DNA of 64,000 bases from Trichoplusia ni (GCF_003590095.1 NC_039479.1:3100001-3164000), one strand, 5' to 3'. Counted from the first letter of the stretch, positions 1-12,781 are shown. The notes: generated by a model from the letters alone, not told the origin. Program-made: numbers and translations.

Positions 1-347
1 AAAGTTTATCAACGCCGCAGTTGTTAATGCTTACCTGAGAATCTCTTAATTTATGCACAAAACTTTCCCGCCATATTGTTAAGCTGAGTGATTATAAGTT
101 TGAGTAGGTTCCTGTTTAGAATTCGTAAGCTGGATTGATATGGTGAAACTAGTTTTCGATTCTATATAATATTCATGTTAGGTACACGGATTCTAAATAA
201 GCAATCTGGATGTAAAATAACTCGAACAGTTTCTTGCTAGCAATCGAACAGGAAACTATGCATTTTATAGCGAAGAGGAATGAGTGATTATGAGTTCATT
301 GGTAGTAATCTATTAGACAACTGAAAAACATCTTAATAGGTAGGTAT
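1..347. other. no gene seen
   Basis: AT-rich sequence. I see no open frame with coding character, no splice-bounded exon and no RNA gene here. Confidence 0.5.
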
Positions 348-530
348 ATATAAATCTCGTGTCACAATGTTTGTCCTCAATGGACTCCTAAACCACTTAG
401 CAGATTATAATAAAATTCGCACACCATGTGCAGTTCGATCCAACTTGAGAGATAGGATAGTTTAAATCTCAAGTTATAGTCGCAATTTCTTCTAACCACG
501 CGGACGAAGTCGCGGGCAACTGCTAGTACT
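348..530 (-). repeat. lepidopteran dispersed repeat fragment
   Basis: The stretch begins with 'aaatctcgtgtcacaatg' and ends with an inverted copy of the 'cgcgacttcgtccgcg' block, seen here as 'cgcggacgaagtcgcggg' at about 499-516. The same block occurs in the other orientation near 2690. From general knowledge these are parts of common moth non-LTR-derived repeats. It carries no usable ORF. Confidence 0.5.
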
Positions 531-559
531 TTTATATTTTTGAATATTATTATATTCAT

Positions 560-700
560 GTTTTAGATAAATTAATCCCTGACTCAGAACAAAACATCGT
601 ATCATCACACAAGCGTTAGTCCTGGGTGGGAATCAAAATCACGACAACTGTTATAGCAGTCGAAGCCACTGCCTGCTAGACCAACAGGTATATTAAAGTA
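560..700 (-). repeat. tRNA-headed SINE, minus strand, degraded
   Basis: On the minus strand the segment reads as a tRNA-like head. It has an A-box-like 'gttggtctagcaggcagtgg', then a B-box-like 'gattcccacccagga', then a body with 'ttctgagtcaggg'. The same head appears in plus orientation near 48.55 kb. It is too degraded to be a tRNA gene, so I call it a SINE copy. Confidence 0.6.
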
Positions 701-1659
701 TTAGACATATTTTATGTCTGACTTCTAAAAAAGTACGTACTGCGAAAGCACTTAGATGTCAAAATTTAAAATTCATCCGTCAATTTCATAGCTAGCCAAT
801 TCGTCTACCGTTGCTCTCTAATCTACAAGTCATTGTAGTGAACCTTTGCGTCGGGTCTGTATTTCAAATTGGAGCTTGGCTGGAAAATGGATTAGCTACG
901 ACGTGTAGCCCGCAACTTCCTGCGCTCTACGAATGAGCTACGGTTGTATTGTGGTTGCTTGGAGGGTTGAATGTTTATTTATAAGTACATACAGGCCAGG
1001 TGTAGTCGTGACCTATATAAGAATGCCCTAAAATCTGATGAATAAGTGGTGATATAGTTATTGCATGTAAACATTGTAATTCACAGACATCCTAAAAAGA
1101 GAAGTGTGTTCAGAACTTTCGTTTGGGATTTGAAACCTCTATGCTTCACAGCTTCTAAGATAATTAATAAAAATTACTCAAACTAACATAATATTTGTTT
1201 GTAAACGGCTTGTGAGCAGGTATATAAGTGGTGAAAGAGCCAGTAAAGAAGCATCAACAAACAGTAATGTCTACAACCAATTGGTGCAGTAAATAGTCCA
1301 TTCTTATCATTTAATTGTGTTCGCGTGACGTGCCGGGGGTTCCGTAGCGATTAATTCTCGTAGCACGTGCTAATACACATCGCGATACATGCAGTAGACT
1401 CGCTCCGTACAATGTACCTTTCACGATGACATTTTGAAAACAGACTGGACAGTACCCGCAGATTTTGCCACTAAATATATTTTTTGACAATATTTATGTG
1501 GTATTTGACCAAAACCGTAGTAGGTGTCTATCAGTCAAATCGGGATGATTTATAAAAATAAAAAACTTTAGTATCTCAAAGACGATGAAACGTTATAGTA
1601 GAAATTGGGGCTAATAAGGTGTCTTATAGATAAAAAGTGTAGGTACGACCAGGTAGTAA
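701..1659. other. no gene seen
   Basis: Intergenic or intronic AT-rich DNA with no supported coding region. The only point of note is a TATA-like motif near 1221, listed separately. Confidence 0.45.
1221..1227 (+). promoter_or_regulatory. possible TATA box, target gene unknown
   Basis: The motif 'tatataa' is followed about 25-35 nt later by an A/C-rich candidate start region and a short ATG frame at 1267 that ends after nine codons. It could serve a distant first exon of the chitin-binding protein gene. No first exon with a matching phase was found, so this is only a motif-level candidate. Confidence 0.15.
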
Positions 1660-1667
1660 GTGCTGTA
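1660..1667. repeat. target-site duplication, left copy
   Basis: This octamer is identical to bases 2173-2180, immediately outside the two ends of the hAT-type MITE. Confidence 0.8.
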
Positions 1668-2172
1668 TAGTGACACGGTATCGAATAGAAAGTATCGATA
1701 CTGTACTCATGAGTAGTATCGATAAAAAAGTATCGTACTCGTAAAAGAATCGACACAAAAGTATCGATACCTCAAAGTATCGAGTTCTTTGCTCAGGCAG
1801 GGCCTTCCTACGCCATACGTTAGTTTGTCAATGTTAGTTAGTAAGTATCGTCTGTACTGTACCTTCATTAAAATGAAAAAATAGCAAATGGTACATAACT
1901 AAAACTATCTGTAAGTAAAGCCACAATTTTTTAGTCTAAAATATTATAAATCTCATTCCTCCTCTGTACAATCGCTCAAGAAAAGAAGTTTGTCGAGCCT
2001 TTTTGGCGATAGGCGGTTACGGGTTTCAGTAATTGTACTTCCAGCTACTCAACTTGTCAAAAGTACTTGCTAAGTAAAAGTATCGAAAACAAAGTGTCGA
2101 GTACAAAAGTATCGGTATCAAATGGAAACCTACTCGATACTATAAAGTATCGATACTTTTTTCGTGTCCCTA
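1668..2172. mobile_element. hAT-type MITE with 8-bp target duplication
   Basis: The ends are inverted. The left end reads TAGTGACACG and then reaches AAAGTATCGATACT. The right end, read inward, is TAGGGACACG followed by AAAAAAGTATCGATACTTT. Both sides are flanked by the same octamer GTGCTGTA (1660-1667 and 2173-2180). An 8-bp target duplication is the hallmark of hAT transposons. The 505-bp interior has no transposase frame, so it is non-autonomous. Several more TATCGATAC palindromes lie inside both arms. Confidence 0.85.
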
Positions 2173-2180
2173 GTGCTGTA
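2173..2180. repeat. target-site duplication, right copy
   Basis: This octamer is identical to 1660-1667 and marks the right insertion boundary of the hAT-type MITE. Confidence 0.8.
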
Positions 2181-2673
2181 ACACGAGATTTCATTAAGTT
2201 ATTAGATACAGTAAGTGTTATTATTATTCCCAATCACCTAGACCAGATCTTCTAAAATTCAATTGTATTGGTAATCGGATAGTAATTCAATAACTACGTA
2301 TTCACTATTCATGTTATCTGGGCATTACGGCCTGCCAGAATCCATGATGCATCGTGCAAAACGTCAAATGTATAGCTCTGACAGTTTATGGATTGCTTTT
2401 GTTTTATTTGTGGCGGGAGTGAACTATTGCCGGGTATTGTTCTAAATTTGAATTATTGATTGAAGCATTGTTATCCTACTATTCAGCCTCAAAAAAGAGC
2501 AGTGCTTTTTTCTTTTTTTATGGTTTAGTTGCTAGTGACTACTTTTTTCTTCCAAAGATGTCTATACTGTCATGTATAGGGTGGCGAGGGAAATGTCCTA
2601 TACGATCTTTTTGAGAGCTCAGAGATGAGATCGATGAAGAAATTAAGTTAAAATTATTATTAGATTATTAGAA
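2181..2673. other. no gene seen
   Basis: AT-rich non-coding sequence without a recognisable feature. Confidence 0.4.
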
Positions 2674-2930
2674 ACTAGCTGTTGCCCGCGACTTCGTCCC
2701 CGTGGGTAGAAGATATAAGTTATGATTTATACCTGCCCTGTTTTTTTCACATTTTCCATTGTATCTTCGCGCCTATTAGTCGCAGCGAGATGGTTTATAG
2801 CCTAAAGCCTTCCTCGATGAATGGTCTATTCAACACAAAAAGAATTTTTCAGTTTGGACCAGTAGTTCCTGAGATTAGCACGTTCAAACAAACAAACAAA
2901 CTCTTCAGCTTTATATATTAGTATAGATTA
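2674..2930 (+). repeat. RTE-like LINE 3' tail fragment
   Basis: The segment starts 'actagctgttgcccgcgact' and runs through 'gagattagcacgttcaaac' and a (caaa)n stretch to 'atatattagtatagatt'. This start-to-end architecture is that of the short 3' ends of RTE-like retroposons that are abundant in moth genomes (family knowledge). The 79-codon frame inside it is not a gene. Confidence 0.6.
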
Positions 2931-5526
2931 AGTACGTTATAGAGCATTTTGATATTTATAATATTAATCTCATTTCAACGAAAAACGATTAACGAAAATC
3001 GTTAGATTTTCCATATGAACTTAGCACCATTAATTATATGAAGCCGTAGTACTATTTGAACTGTCTACTCTGAGCTTGTTAAGTACACGTGCATTGTTAT
3101 CTCCCGTGTTATTAACTACAGAACAATACACATCTTTTTGCCAGTCGGGTAATTCTAAGAATCTCGCAAGAGTTACTTGAACTCATTCATTAGTTACAGT
3201 CGTATGAATGAATCTATTTACGTTGATTTTAAATGGTTATAGTCAATACTTAGTTGCAAGCTACTTTGTGGAAAAAGGTGGGTATTATAATTGAGGGCAA
3301 ATATCGGACCATGTTATGTATATGCCGACCGATTTGGGCCACAGTGGCTAGTGACGCAAGTCACCAGGGCAATACAATGAATTTCCAACGAATGTGTTGA
3401 CAACATTATTAAGAGAATAGTGTCAAAAATTCAATTGCTATTAATTCATCGGCAATTGTAAAATGCAGAATTTGTTCCCAGTCAGTTACGCAGGGCACCT
3501 AATAATGCACGAGCGTGAGTGCAAACTACGAGTAAGGTGCATAGTGCACTCTCTGTCCCCTTACTTAAATACGTATTTTTCTTTTATTACGTCACCAAAA
3601 AATTAACTTGAGAACAAAGTCGAACGTGACTCATGACGTCACGTGTCAGTACACTTTTATTGACTTTTAAATTGTTTTTTAGAAGCGTTATTATAATACG
3701 TCTGTTTAATCAAAGAGACAGATCAAACTATTGTGTTTTATTAAGTAAATAACAAAAAGGAGTAAAAGTATGTCTAAATTTCCATCCTGTACGCATAACG
3801 CAAGGCCTTGGACTAACTAAGATCCAATTTGGCTCAACGAAATCCTCTTGTCATGACATTTACAATCAAAGCAAAGGGCACGGGTTAATGATATAAATGG
3901 GTTATAGTTTACACCAGTAACACTAATGTAATTATCTACATTTTGGGTCCAGAGTAATGTATGGAAAACTAATAATACTATCCTCGGGTGAACCGTGTCT
4001 CCGTAGAGCAAATAAAAATAGGTACTTCAGTAATAAAGTCCTATTTAAACGCACATACAAGATTACGAATTGTTTGTAGGTAACATGCGATGTCTGTTAT
4101 TTTATTGATAGTTAATTGGTATCATTTATTACTTGACAGCTCATCATTATGCTTAATGTATGTCTATTTGTTTATAACGTGATTTATTTGATGAATGGTA
4201 TACAAATTAACTTCTTTTTTGTTTTGAACAGTAAAGTCGCGGCGTTTAAAATTGTGTTAAGATAAATGTAAATTGTGTCCGATACTCGCTACGTGATACT
4301 GTTTCAATAAGTTACTCTCATTGTAGTCAACGACTAATCTAGCGCTTTTAACCCATAAACGACAAAAGGCTCTTTTCTTGTTACTCCAATTTCAAATCAC
4401 TAATCAATAACATACCTACAGGTTTTAATTAAAACCATCTACTAAAATATTCGACACTTAAATCTATTGATTTACGCATTCCAGAAAGAATTCTCGAGCA
4501 CGTATCGGTTCGACATAAACACTACAAAAGTTGTCCAATAAAGTTAAACCATAAAACACCGAAGTATTTTCTCATCGCCCACTGACCTTTGCTGTCACAC
4601 CTAAATTAGTTCAAACAGGTAACGATTACCTAATATTATTATCAACTTTCTCCTATAAGAACGCATATAAAGCCTACCGGACTTTTAAACAGTTTATTAT
4701 AATGTATTCCTAAACTCTCATTCAAGTGGCTGTTTCATAACATGCCTTTGCCTAATGACATTCTTTTGATGTGACAGCGGACAATCTGTTTAAATACTCT
4801 GTGGGAACAGAATGGTAATAAACCTCTTTGGTGATTAATGATTATGATAAATAGTTTTGTTGTAGCCAGCGGTCGAAAGAAATTCGATGTTCTGTAGGTT
4901 AGGTATATTAATGCGGTCAATTGATGGGCAATTAATTGTTACTAATATTTGCTCTCACGTTATTCATTTCCGCTACGCATATTCTAGGTTCTAGTTACGA
5001 ACTCTAGACATTACTTATCAGAAGGTTGAAAAATGAAATCCCTAACTACATCTCTATAAAAGGCTAAAAAAAATAGTCCCATTTTTTCTCCAACTAACTC
5101 CGTTTTAGTCGGTCGAACAAACATGAACATCGCCGTCTATTTTTAATGAAATTCCAAATGAATAATTGACTAAAAACTTTTGCTTGTGCAAAAGCCGTCC
5201 TGTCCAACGTACAGCAAACGAATTTCCACAAACTTCAGCCTATAGTTCTGTTTGATTGGAAGTCATGCGTCATTCCATCGTGGAAGTGTTAGCGAGTTCA
5301 ATATACGTTGGAATATAAAACAATGTTGAAGTGATCCATCAAAGTTGCGCCGACGGTAATTATGATGTAGGTAGGTTAGCTTTTGTTTGACTTACTCAAT
5401 TTGAGGTTTTTGTTTCGCTGTATTTTAGGGATGATGACGTTAAAAGGTTTCGCTGGAATTAATATGTTTGTTAGACATTTGATTATACAAAATTAACATT
5501 ACAAGACTAAGACATTATATGCGATA
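2931..5526. other. no gene seen
   Basis: About 2.6 kb of AT-rich DNA. Short frames occur on both strands, but none has splice sites, coding character or recognisable domains. Confidence 0.45.
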
Positions 5527-5757
5527 GGTAAATAAATGCGGACAACATCACATACATTGTTCTAAACCCAAAGTAAGTTGCTGAAGCACTTGTGTTATGG
5601 AATTCAGATACAACGAAGGTACCACAAACACCCAGACCCGAGACAATGTAGAAATGTGAATTTTTACATTGACCCGACCGGGGATCGAACCCGGGACCTC
5701 AGAGCTAGCGACACCTTGTAACCGGTGCGTATGCCACTCGACCACGGAGGTCGTCAG
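5527..5757 (-). repeat. SINE with tRNA-derived head, near full length
   Basis: On the minus strand a tRNA-like head comes first, with A-box-like 'gtggtcgagtggcatacg' and B-box 'gggttcgatccccggtc'. The body follows, including 'gtctgggtgtttgtggtacc' and 'cataacacaagtgcttcagc', and ends in an AT-rich tail near 5530. I recognise the head plus body as a widespread lepidopteran SINE. The anticodon arm is not tRNA-like, so it is not a tRNA gene. Confidence 0.75.
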
Positions 5758-8338
5758 GAGGTAGATATTAAATAGCATTATATCCCATAGGCATCCATGG
5801 ACATACTTAACTATTATTGATTAAATAAAAGCAATGAAATAAACTGTAATCTAACTCAAACATTTCAATAAGGTTTATTGCCGTCCAGGCGTGAAAATAT
5901 TCGACAAATTCGAAGCTCGATTCTACCATACATCTGTGCCGCACCCAAGCCTGTATCAACTACAGATCTAACTAAGCCGCACATTGTCTGCCCTCGGCGT
6001 CCTTGTAACAATACCCCGGGCCACCGTGTGAGTCTCTGCCGACCGGTTTTTGTCTCCAGATTACTCTACTTCACAAAAACTATGAGAACTGTAGCCGGTA
6101 TTGAAGTTTGCAACATAGTAGAAGAAACTGTTAGAGCGAACACGAGAGTATAGGGAATATTTTGTAGAGAGCTAGTTGTTTTAATTTGAAGAAAGTGGAT
6201 AGAAAAAAGTCTTATGTAGAACTGCAAATAATTATTGGTAGATATGTAGATACCGTCGTCTACTGTGTAAAAAGACATAGATATTAAAGGTCCCAAAAAG
6301 GTAATGTCATTTAATTATAAATAACTAGCTGCCTCGGCGAACTTCCTACTGATTAACAGTCAATAATAACGATGACAGACAAAAAATAAGTACCTATAGC
6401 ACCTAAAGCTATTTTGTTTATGCTCTACCTACTATCTTTCAAGTTGTATCAAACTGCACACGGTGAACCAATTTGATCAATAGGTATAGGTTTAGTGGTC
6501 TGGGAATCCATAGCAGACAAACAATGTAACGCGAAACGCGAAATATTAAGATATGTATATTATTATTTCCATTGAAACCTAGTTTCAACAGCTCAATTAA
6601 TGTTCCGAAAGCATACCATATTTGAACGAAGGTACAAGTTTCAAAACTAAACGATCATTGATGCTTAAAGAACGTTTTATTCTTGAAGGGCATTCTTTGA
6701 TCCAATTTCTTACAATAAATATAGAAGTTTAGACACTGTATGTATTTAAACACTCGAAGAAAATTAATGAAAAGTTTATTTCTGTTAGAAATGTTCAAAC
6801 AGTTAACAGCTCTGGCTACAGTCTACATTTTTCTATTTAATTTATTAAAGTATGTACAGTCACGACAACAAGTTTTATAACCCAAAATACTGACTTATAT
6901 GGTGACGATCGAGCAACCTCATCTTGAATTTATCACTCTATTACTGATTGTAAACATGCCTACAAATGTATATGTTTTGATTTTTTTACATAGAAGCTAC
7001 GTGCTAGGGTAAGATAAATGTAGATTGTGTAGTTGAGTAGACGTGATTGCGTAGACTGGGTTGAGGAAATCAGATAGGCAGTCGCTCCTTGAGAAACAAT
7101 TACTAATTTGCATCCGGTGACACTAAAGTCGACCCCAAAATAGTTAGGAAAAGGCTAGAATTATTATTCTAAATATCAAAGTTTTTTTAATTAAAATAAC
7201 TTAGAATATAATATTATAAATACTTGTCTCTGCGACTATACTAACACCGGACACGGTCGTATCTGGTTGCCCAGCTACTATCTCCCGAGAATTTATCTAG
7301 ATGAGTTAGTTGTTTCTGAACACTTCGCTAAATAGAATGAGAAAGGCGAAATAGGAAGACACGTATCTGTTAATTTTTATCCCTATTTTTGAAGAAAATT
7401 AATATATTTAATACGTAGTAACATGTAGTTACGAATGGTTTGAATATGAATGTTGAACAAAAGTTAACCGATCTTTTGTGAGTAGGTTTGGTTTGTCGTA
7501 GTGTATGTGTGGTTCCTGATCAAGATCAGTTATAACTAAAGCGACACAATGTTATCTATCAAGACCAGCAAATAATTTCGTCAAAAGAAATCCATTGAAG
7601 CTGGTTGCCGTGACGAGTAAGAGATACTTACTCGCCAAGAAAGATATTTCAGAGCGACAAATCATAAAAAAATAAACTATTTAATCAAGAATTATTCTTC
7701 CACTCCTCCATTTCCCTAAATTTAAGAAAGTATATTTCCAGCAAAGTTTATTTGATATAAAATGTCGTTTCCTAATTACTCTATCAACAAAAGAATTAGC
7801 GTTAACAGCAGCGCAAATTAATGTTCTTAAAGACGAGCTCCGAAACGCTATAAAGATTCAAAGCCAATTAAAATGGAAGTCGACAGACATTCTGTTAAAT
7901 CTCGCTTCATTAATCTCCTTCATTTGCCGTTTAACTTGCTTGCTTTTATTTCGTCTACAAAGATTTTGCGCCGTAAAGTATTTTTATGTTTGAAAATTTA
8001 CTTTACTGTTTTGCATTGGTAAAATTTAGGCATCTGTTAGAACTGCACAGTAATAATCTTGAAACTGTATGTTTATTGTGCTTTGCTCTGTGCTTTGTAA
8101 GCTCAAAACTGAATATCTTCTTATCCATCGTCAATAACATTGAAACAGATATCAAGTTCAAACTATAAGCATCCTAAATAGTATCACCTCGAGTTAAATT
8201 GTCATTTCTCCCCCCCCCCTCGTTGTACAGGTATATTATTATCATTTTCTGGGACTTCTTATTCCGGTTATAAGCACTCCACTGAAGCAGACGCTTGCAT
8301 GATTTTTTCATGTAAATTTTATATGTTTTTCGTTTCAG
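5758..8338. other. no gene seen; scattered repeat pieces
   Basis: Mostly unassigned AT-rich DNA. A short piece near 7100-7155 resembles the 3' end of a LINE family, containing 'agttaggaaaaggctag'; the same family recurs near 34.44-34.52 kb. A ten-C run lies at 8210-8219. The T-rich end at 8299-8338 looks like the end of an intron leading into the next gene, so part of this stretch may be intron. Confidence 0.4.
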
Positions 8339-11300
8339 TGTGCCTCCCCATTACATGGGCAGCCGCCCAGAATGGCCGAGGCCCTCAGCACCTGGACCAC
8401 AATGGACACGGGTGGGATATCCGGCTGGCAGTTCCCGGTGAACCCGGTAGCGACTACCCCACCCTCGGCGCTATACCCAGGACATCATTTTCCTGCGCTG
8501 GCAGAGATCCCGGTAAGATTTACATGTTTTTTTAACTGGCAAATTACCTTTAGCTATTTTGCACGGTTAGCCGAGTAGTTGAGGTGAACGCCAAATCCAC
8601 AATGCGCGACGGTCGCGGGTTTGATCCCCGTGTAGGATAAGCTTTGGGATTCAACAAATGCTTGTCCCGAGTGAAACGTGATTTGAATGAAAAACCCCCG
8701 TGCGGCACAGGATTATAAATTAAATATCCTTAATGCAGTCGTTGGTTTATTTTTATAATTTTTTGTGAATCCATGTTAAATACTTTAAAATTTATTCCTG
8801 GTACTTCACAAATAAAATGAATGTTTATAAATGATTAATTTGCCTTTTTCAGGATACTATGCAGACTTAGAGACAAGCTGTCAAGTGTTCAGAGTCTGCA
8901 CTGTGGGATCAACGTACGGCTTCCAATCCTTCCTCTGCCCCAATGGAACATTATTCAACCAAGCCGTGTTTGTATGCGATTGGTGGATGAACGTCGACTG
9001 CAAGAACTCGCAACAGTTTTTCAGCAACAACAACGAAAAGTTTGAAAATCTCAGGCTTGGACCGCAACTTATGAAGGATATTAAGAAAATGCTGACTCAT
9101 CCCATGTTGAATCCATACGACAAGAATGCAATGAAGAGCAATCTCATCGTTATGCAAGACTACAAACCACCGATTGGCCAGCTATTCCCTAACGGAGCTT
9201 TATTAGCGGGTCCGGAACGAGCACCAAACAACGTATATGTACCAGCCAAACAAATACAACAAAACTTAGTACAAGGAAACCAAAATGATTACGCTTTTTC
9301 TGCTTCCACTCCTGACCCGAGATACATACCTTCGCCCCAAATCTCAAACTTCCTACCATTACAAAGCAACGCAGAAGTATTTCAAAGGCAAAGACAAAAC
9401 GAACAGTACAACAATATTCAAAATGTTAAGGTCCAGACGACACAGACTTCACAAACTGGAAATATAATACATAACGGTCATGCAGCAAGATTTACACAGA
9501 ATACTAACACTAACTATGGCAATAACAATGGTCTACCACAAGCACAACTACCACGACCCACACAAGTAACTAATAACTTCTCACAGAGACAGATCAGTTC
9601 AGTGAATTCGCAGTCGAACAATCAACAAAACTTCCAAAGAGCACAAGTTAATCGGCCACGAGCGCAATATACAGAGCCCAGGAAACTACCCCAGACAAAT
9701 AATGACGCTACATACTCAAGAATACAGAACAATGAGAATATCAATAACAATCAAGGCAAACAACCCTACACATACAGTACTCCGTCGACAAACCTCCCAC
9801 AATTCTCGAACAATGTTAATAATCCCGCTGGTAAGGAGTTAAAGCAGAATCTGGTAAGTACAATCAAAGATGCTCCATCAACAGTTATCACAAAAACTGT
9901 CTCGTACAGCAGAGTTGTACATAAACCAGAAATAAGTAAACCTAAATCCAGAATAACTGTTAAAACTTGGATTGTTAAGCCAACTAAAGCTGCAAGGCTC
10001 ATTGCCGAACCTACTCCTTACAGTTATTCAAGGCCTTCTGTGCCACTACTCCCTTCTCCCACACCCACTGAAAGATTAATAGATGAGAGCACTCCCTATG
10101 TATATGAAAGGCCAACAACCTCAGCTCAAACTGAAAAAATAATTTTGTCAGAACTGGAATCTGATTCCGAATCCGAGGAACCTTACGTTTATAACAAGCC
10201 TACATCACCTGCCGAGCAACTACGCACTACAGAAATTGAAACAACTCGTTTCTTCACCACAAGACCTACTCGGCCCACATTTTCTGGACGATTAAATTCT
10301 CCACAAACTTCTCCCGTTCCCACTAAAGCATCACGACTTTATCTGACACCGTCCCCATTTACTTCAACTGCTAGATTTTACTTGCCACCCCCGAGAAACC
10401 CTACAACACTTCCTCGGTTGTATCTATCACCAACTGAGTTGAAACAGCCGGTATACTATCAAAGCGCTCAGTTGAGGTCAACACCAACTATTCCTTCGCC
10501 AACGCAAATAGTTTTTAATGAAAATGCAAACCAACCCTCCTTCACTCTAACTAAACATTCTCGCATAAACGCCAATCATAACAATTTAACTTTTGCTGAT
10601 ATTCTAACTAAGGAAAAGCTCGACATTACCGTTAATGACATCGTAAAAGATACTGACAGTATTTTAAAAACTGCTTCTCCTCCCCAGTTCGATGAGTATC
10701 CTAAGGATCTGAAATCTCTAGATTATTCTGATAATAACGACTTTGCACCTAGAACGACAACGGACAGTGGTGAAAATCTAACGTCACAAGTCCCAATGCA
10801 AACGCCAACAAAGTCCCCAAAACGTGCACGGGTTATAGCCCCACCAGCTATTAGTTTGCAACCTCCAAATGAAAATTTTATTTACCAAAATACCAACCAG
10901 CTTTCCAATTTACCCTTTTTCAAAGAATCTGCTCTGCCTAACACAATCGAGCGGACGGTTTCTATAAAAATAACTGTTCCTGAAAGAATTGCTGCATACC
11001 TGTTTAAAAATCGTAGTGAAGATTTTGATAAATTGGAAATATTAAATACTGGCAGCAGTAACTATTTAGTTCTAAGCAATAACTTGTTAGCAAAGAAAAA
11101 CGCATTTAATTTTATTCCGATAGCTAAACTTATAGGAAATAAGAATTCACAAAACATTTCTGATTCACAGGCGCTCGTGTATTCATTCTTGACCGACTCA
11201 CTCAACGTTGCCAGAGAGTACAACAACATAGCACAACAAGAGATACTATCATCAACAGTTGCACCGACACCGGCACAGCAAAACTTAAACAATGAAGATC

Positions 11301-12499
11301 TGTCTCAAATCACCAACAAAATATCACAACTCACATCATCACAGTACTCAAGTAACAGTTTTACCAATAACGCAAACATAGTTTCCAGTCAAAAAAACAA
11401 TAATAATCGGCCTACTGATTTCACAAGCAACGCGAAATATACGAATGAACAAAATCCCGCTCGTCTCATGCAAACAAATCAATTAACACAATCACAAACG
11501 AAAGCTGGTCAAACACAAGGCGAATTTTACTCATCGCGATACCAAATTCCAAATGGTCAACAAAATCCTGTTAGCAGTCAAAATCAACTGTACAGTGGCC
11601 AATTATACCAATGGAATGTCCCAGATGTAACAAGTCAAATATACAACAGTCCAAATTCCGCTAACTTGGTAAACCCAAACAAATCGCAACAGACTACGCA
11701 AATGTTTAGTGTACAGCGGAGCACAAACCAAGATAATGTTGTGAATAGCTTCAAATCAAGTCCGCAATTTGAAGTTATAAAAGCAAATACGATTGCATTA
11801 AATCCTGCAAAGCTGCAGCTTGAACCGCCAAATGAACCTGAACAGTTCAATGGGCAAGAAAGCTTTAAAAGTTTATTTAACAGTGGAAACGGGATATCAG
11901 CGCATCTGGAAGACAAAATTGTGGGTACGATACCTCATCCATTAGAGGACAATAAACTGCTTACGTACAAGAAAGATCAGTCATACTTCGTCTACACAAA
12001 GTTAGATGACAACACTATAGAACAAAATACTCAGACCAATGAACAGACCAACACAAATAACAATCAAAATGCAAAACTAATAAATAACGGCAACAATATA
12101 GTTTCATACCAACTAATACCATCAGTGAGCTACGAACTAGAAGATGAAAAAGAACAGCAGCAAATTCTCAATGCATTTCAAATAGATGAATTCGGAGCCC
12201 CTAGAGATGTAATAAAAGAAAAACCTGACGAAAAACAAAATCAAGGAGAACGAATAGCAACATCCAGAATTGATTACTCCGTTGAACATCCATCAGATGA
12301 TAAACAAAGCGAACAATACAATATAAACCCTCTTTACTCTGGACCTTCTTCGTACACTGCACCACAATCATCAGTAGGCAGTTTGCCTTCCAGACAAGTC
12401 GTACAAAATAATTTTATTTCTAGATTAGAAGATTTTGAAAGTAATAATAACAATGGGTACTCTAAAGATAGGCCGGCACGTCAATTTTTCTTTAAATGA
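8339..12499 (+). CDS. secreted chitin-binding (CBM14) protein with long Q/N-rich tail, CPAP1-like
   Basis: Two exons are visible, 8339-8512 and 8853-12499, joined in phase 1. The first has a T-rich acceptor and ends in a GTAAGA donor; the second has an acceptor after 'cctttttcag'. Across the junction lies one peritrophin-A/CBM14 domain with six cysteines spaced C-x14-C-x5-C-x12-C-x12-C-x7-C, which fits the family. Exon 1 opens with a hydrophobic stretch ending in ITWAAAQ that looks like the end of a signal peptide, so the product should be secreted. The true start is either in an unseen upstream exon or the in-frame ATG at 8299. After the domain come about 1,150 residues rich in Gln, Asn, Ser, Thr and Pro with no other known domain. 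PYxYxxP repeats sit near 10012-10203, RLYL/RFYL repeats near 10336-10430, and the end is RPARQFFFK. A single CBM14 suggests the CPAP1 class of cuticular proteins that bind chitin in the exoskeleton or tracheal lining. A peritrophic or mucin-like role is the alternative. Confidence 0.8.
8560..8733 (+). repeat. tRNA-headed SINE in the chitin-binding gene intron
   Basis: It has a head with A-box-like 'gttagccgagtagttgagg' and B-box-like 'gggtttgatccccgtg', followed by the body 'gtgcggcacaggatta'. It belongs to the same family as the copies near 18.6, 47.1 and 52.9 kb. It lies inside the intron 8513-8852, so it is spliced out. Confidence 0.7.
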
Positions 12500-12775
12500 G
12501 TATCTACTATAAATAAATATTATTTTTTATGTTCACTACTTACTGTACGTAATGCCAATGAACAAAAACTTAACATTGGATAAAAATAGGATTGTAAAAA
12601 TAGTCGTTAGTATTGTAAATAAAAATGTAAGTGTTAATTTAAGTAGGATGGTATTCATAATTATTATAGGAAATATTTTTAGACTTGACTGCGACCAAAA
12701 ACAAATCAAAAGTATAGGTATTATGATATCAATGAAGTCAAAATACTGGTAGTAATTCGAAGTGCGTTATCTTTT

Positions 12776-12781
12776 AATAAA
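12776..12781 (+). terminator. candidate polyadenylation signal
   Basis: An AATAAA lies 277 nt after the stop codon of the chitin-binding gene. Others lie at 12512-12517, very close to the stop, and at 12812-12817. Any of the three could be used; the sequence alone does not decide. Confidence 0.35.

Noticed and set aside
5660..5757. Possible tRNA gene on the minus strand with a clear B box
   Set aside because: The A and B boxes are good, but the anticodon arm does not pair properly and a SINE body follows directly. It is better explained as a SINE.
9766..10002. Minus-strand frame opposite the chitin-binding gene
   Set aside because: It is a shadow of the strongly biased plus-strand coding sequence. 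It has no start context or domain of its own.
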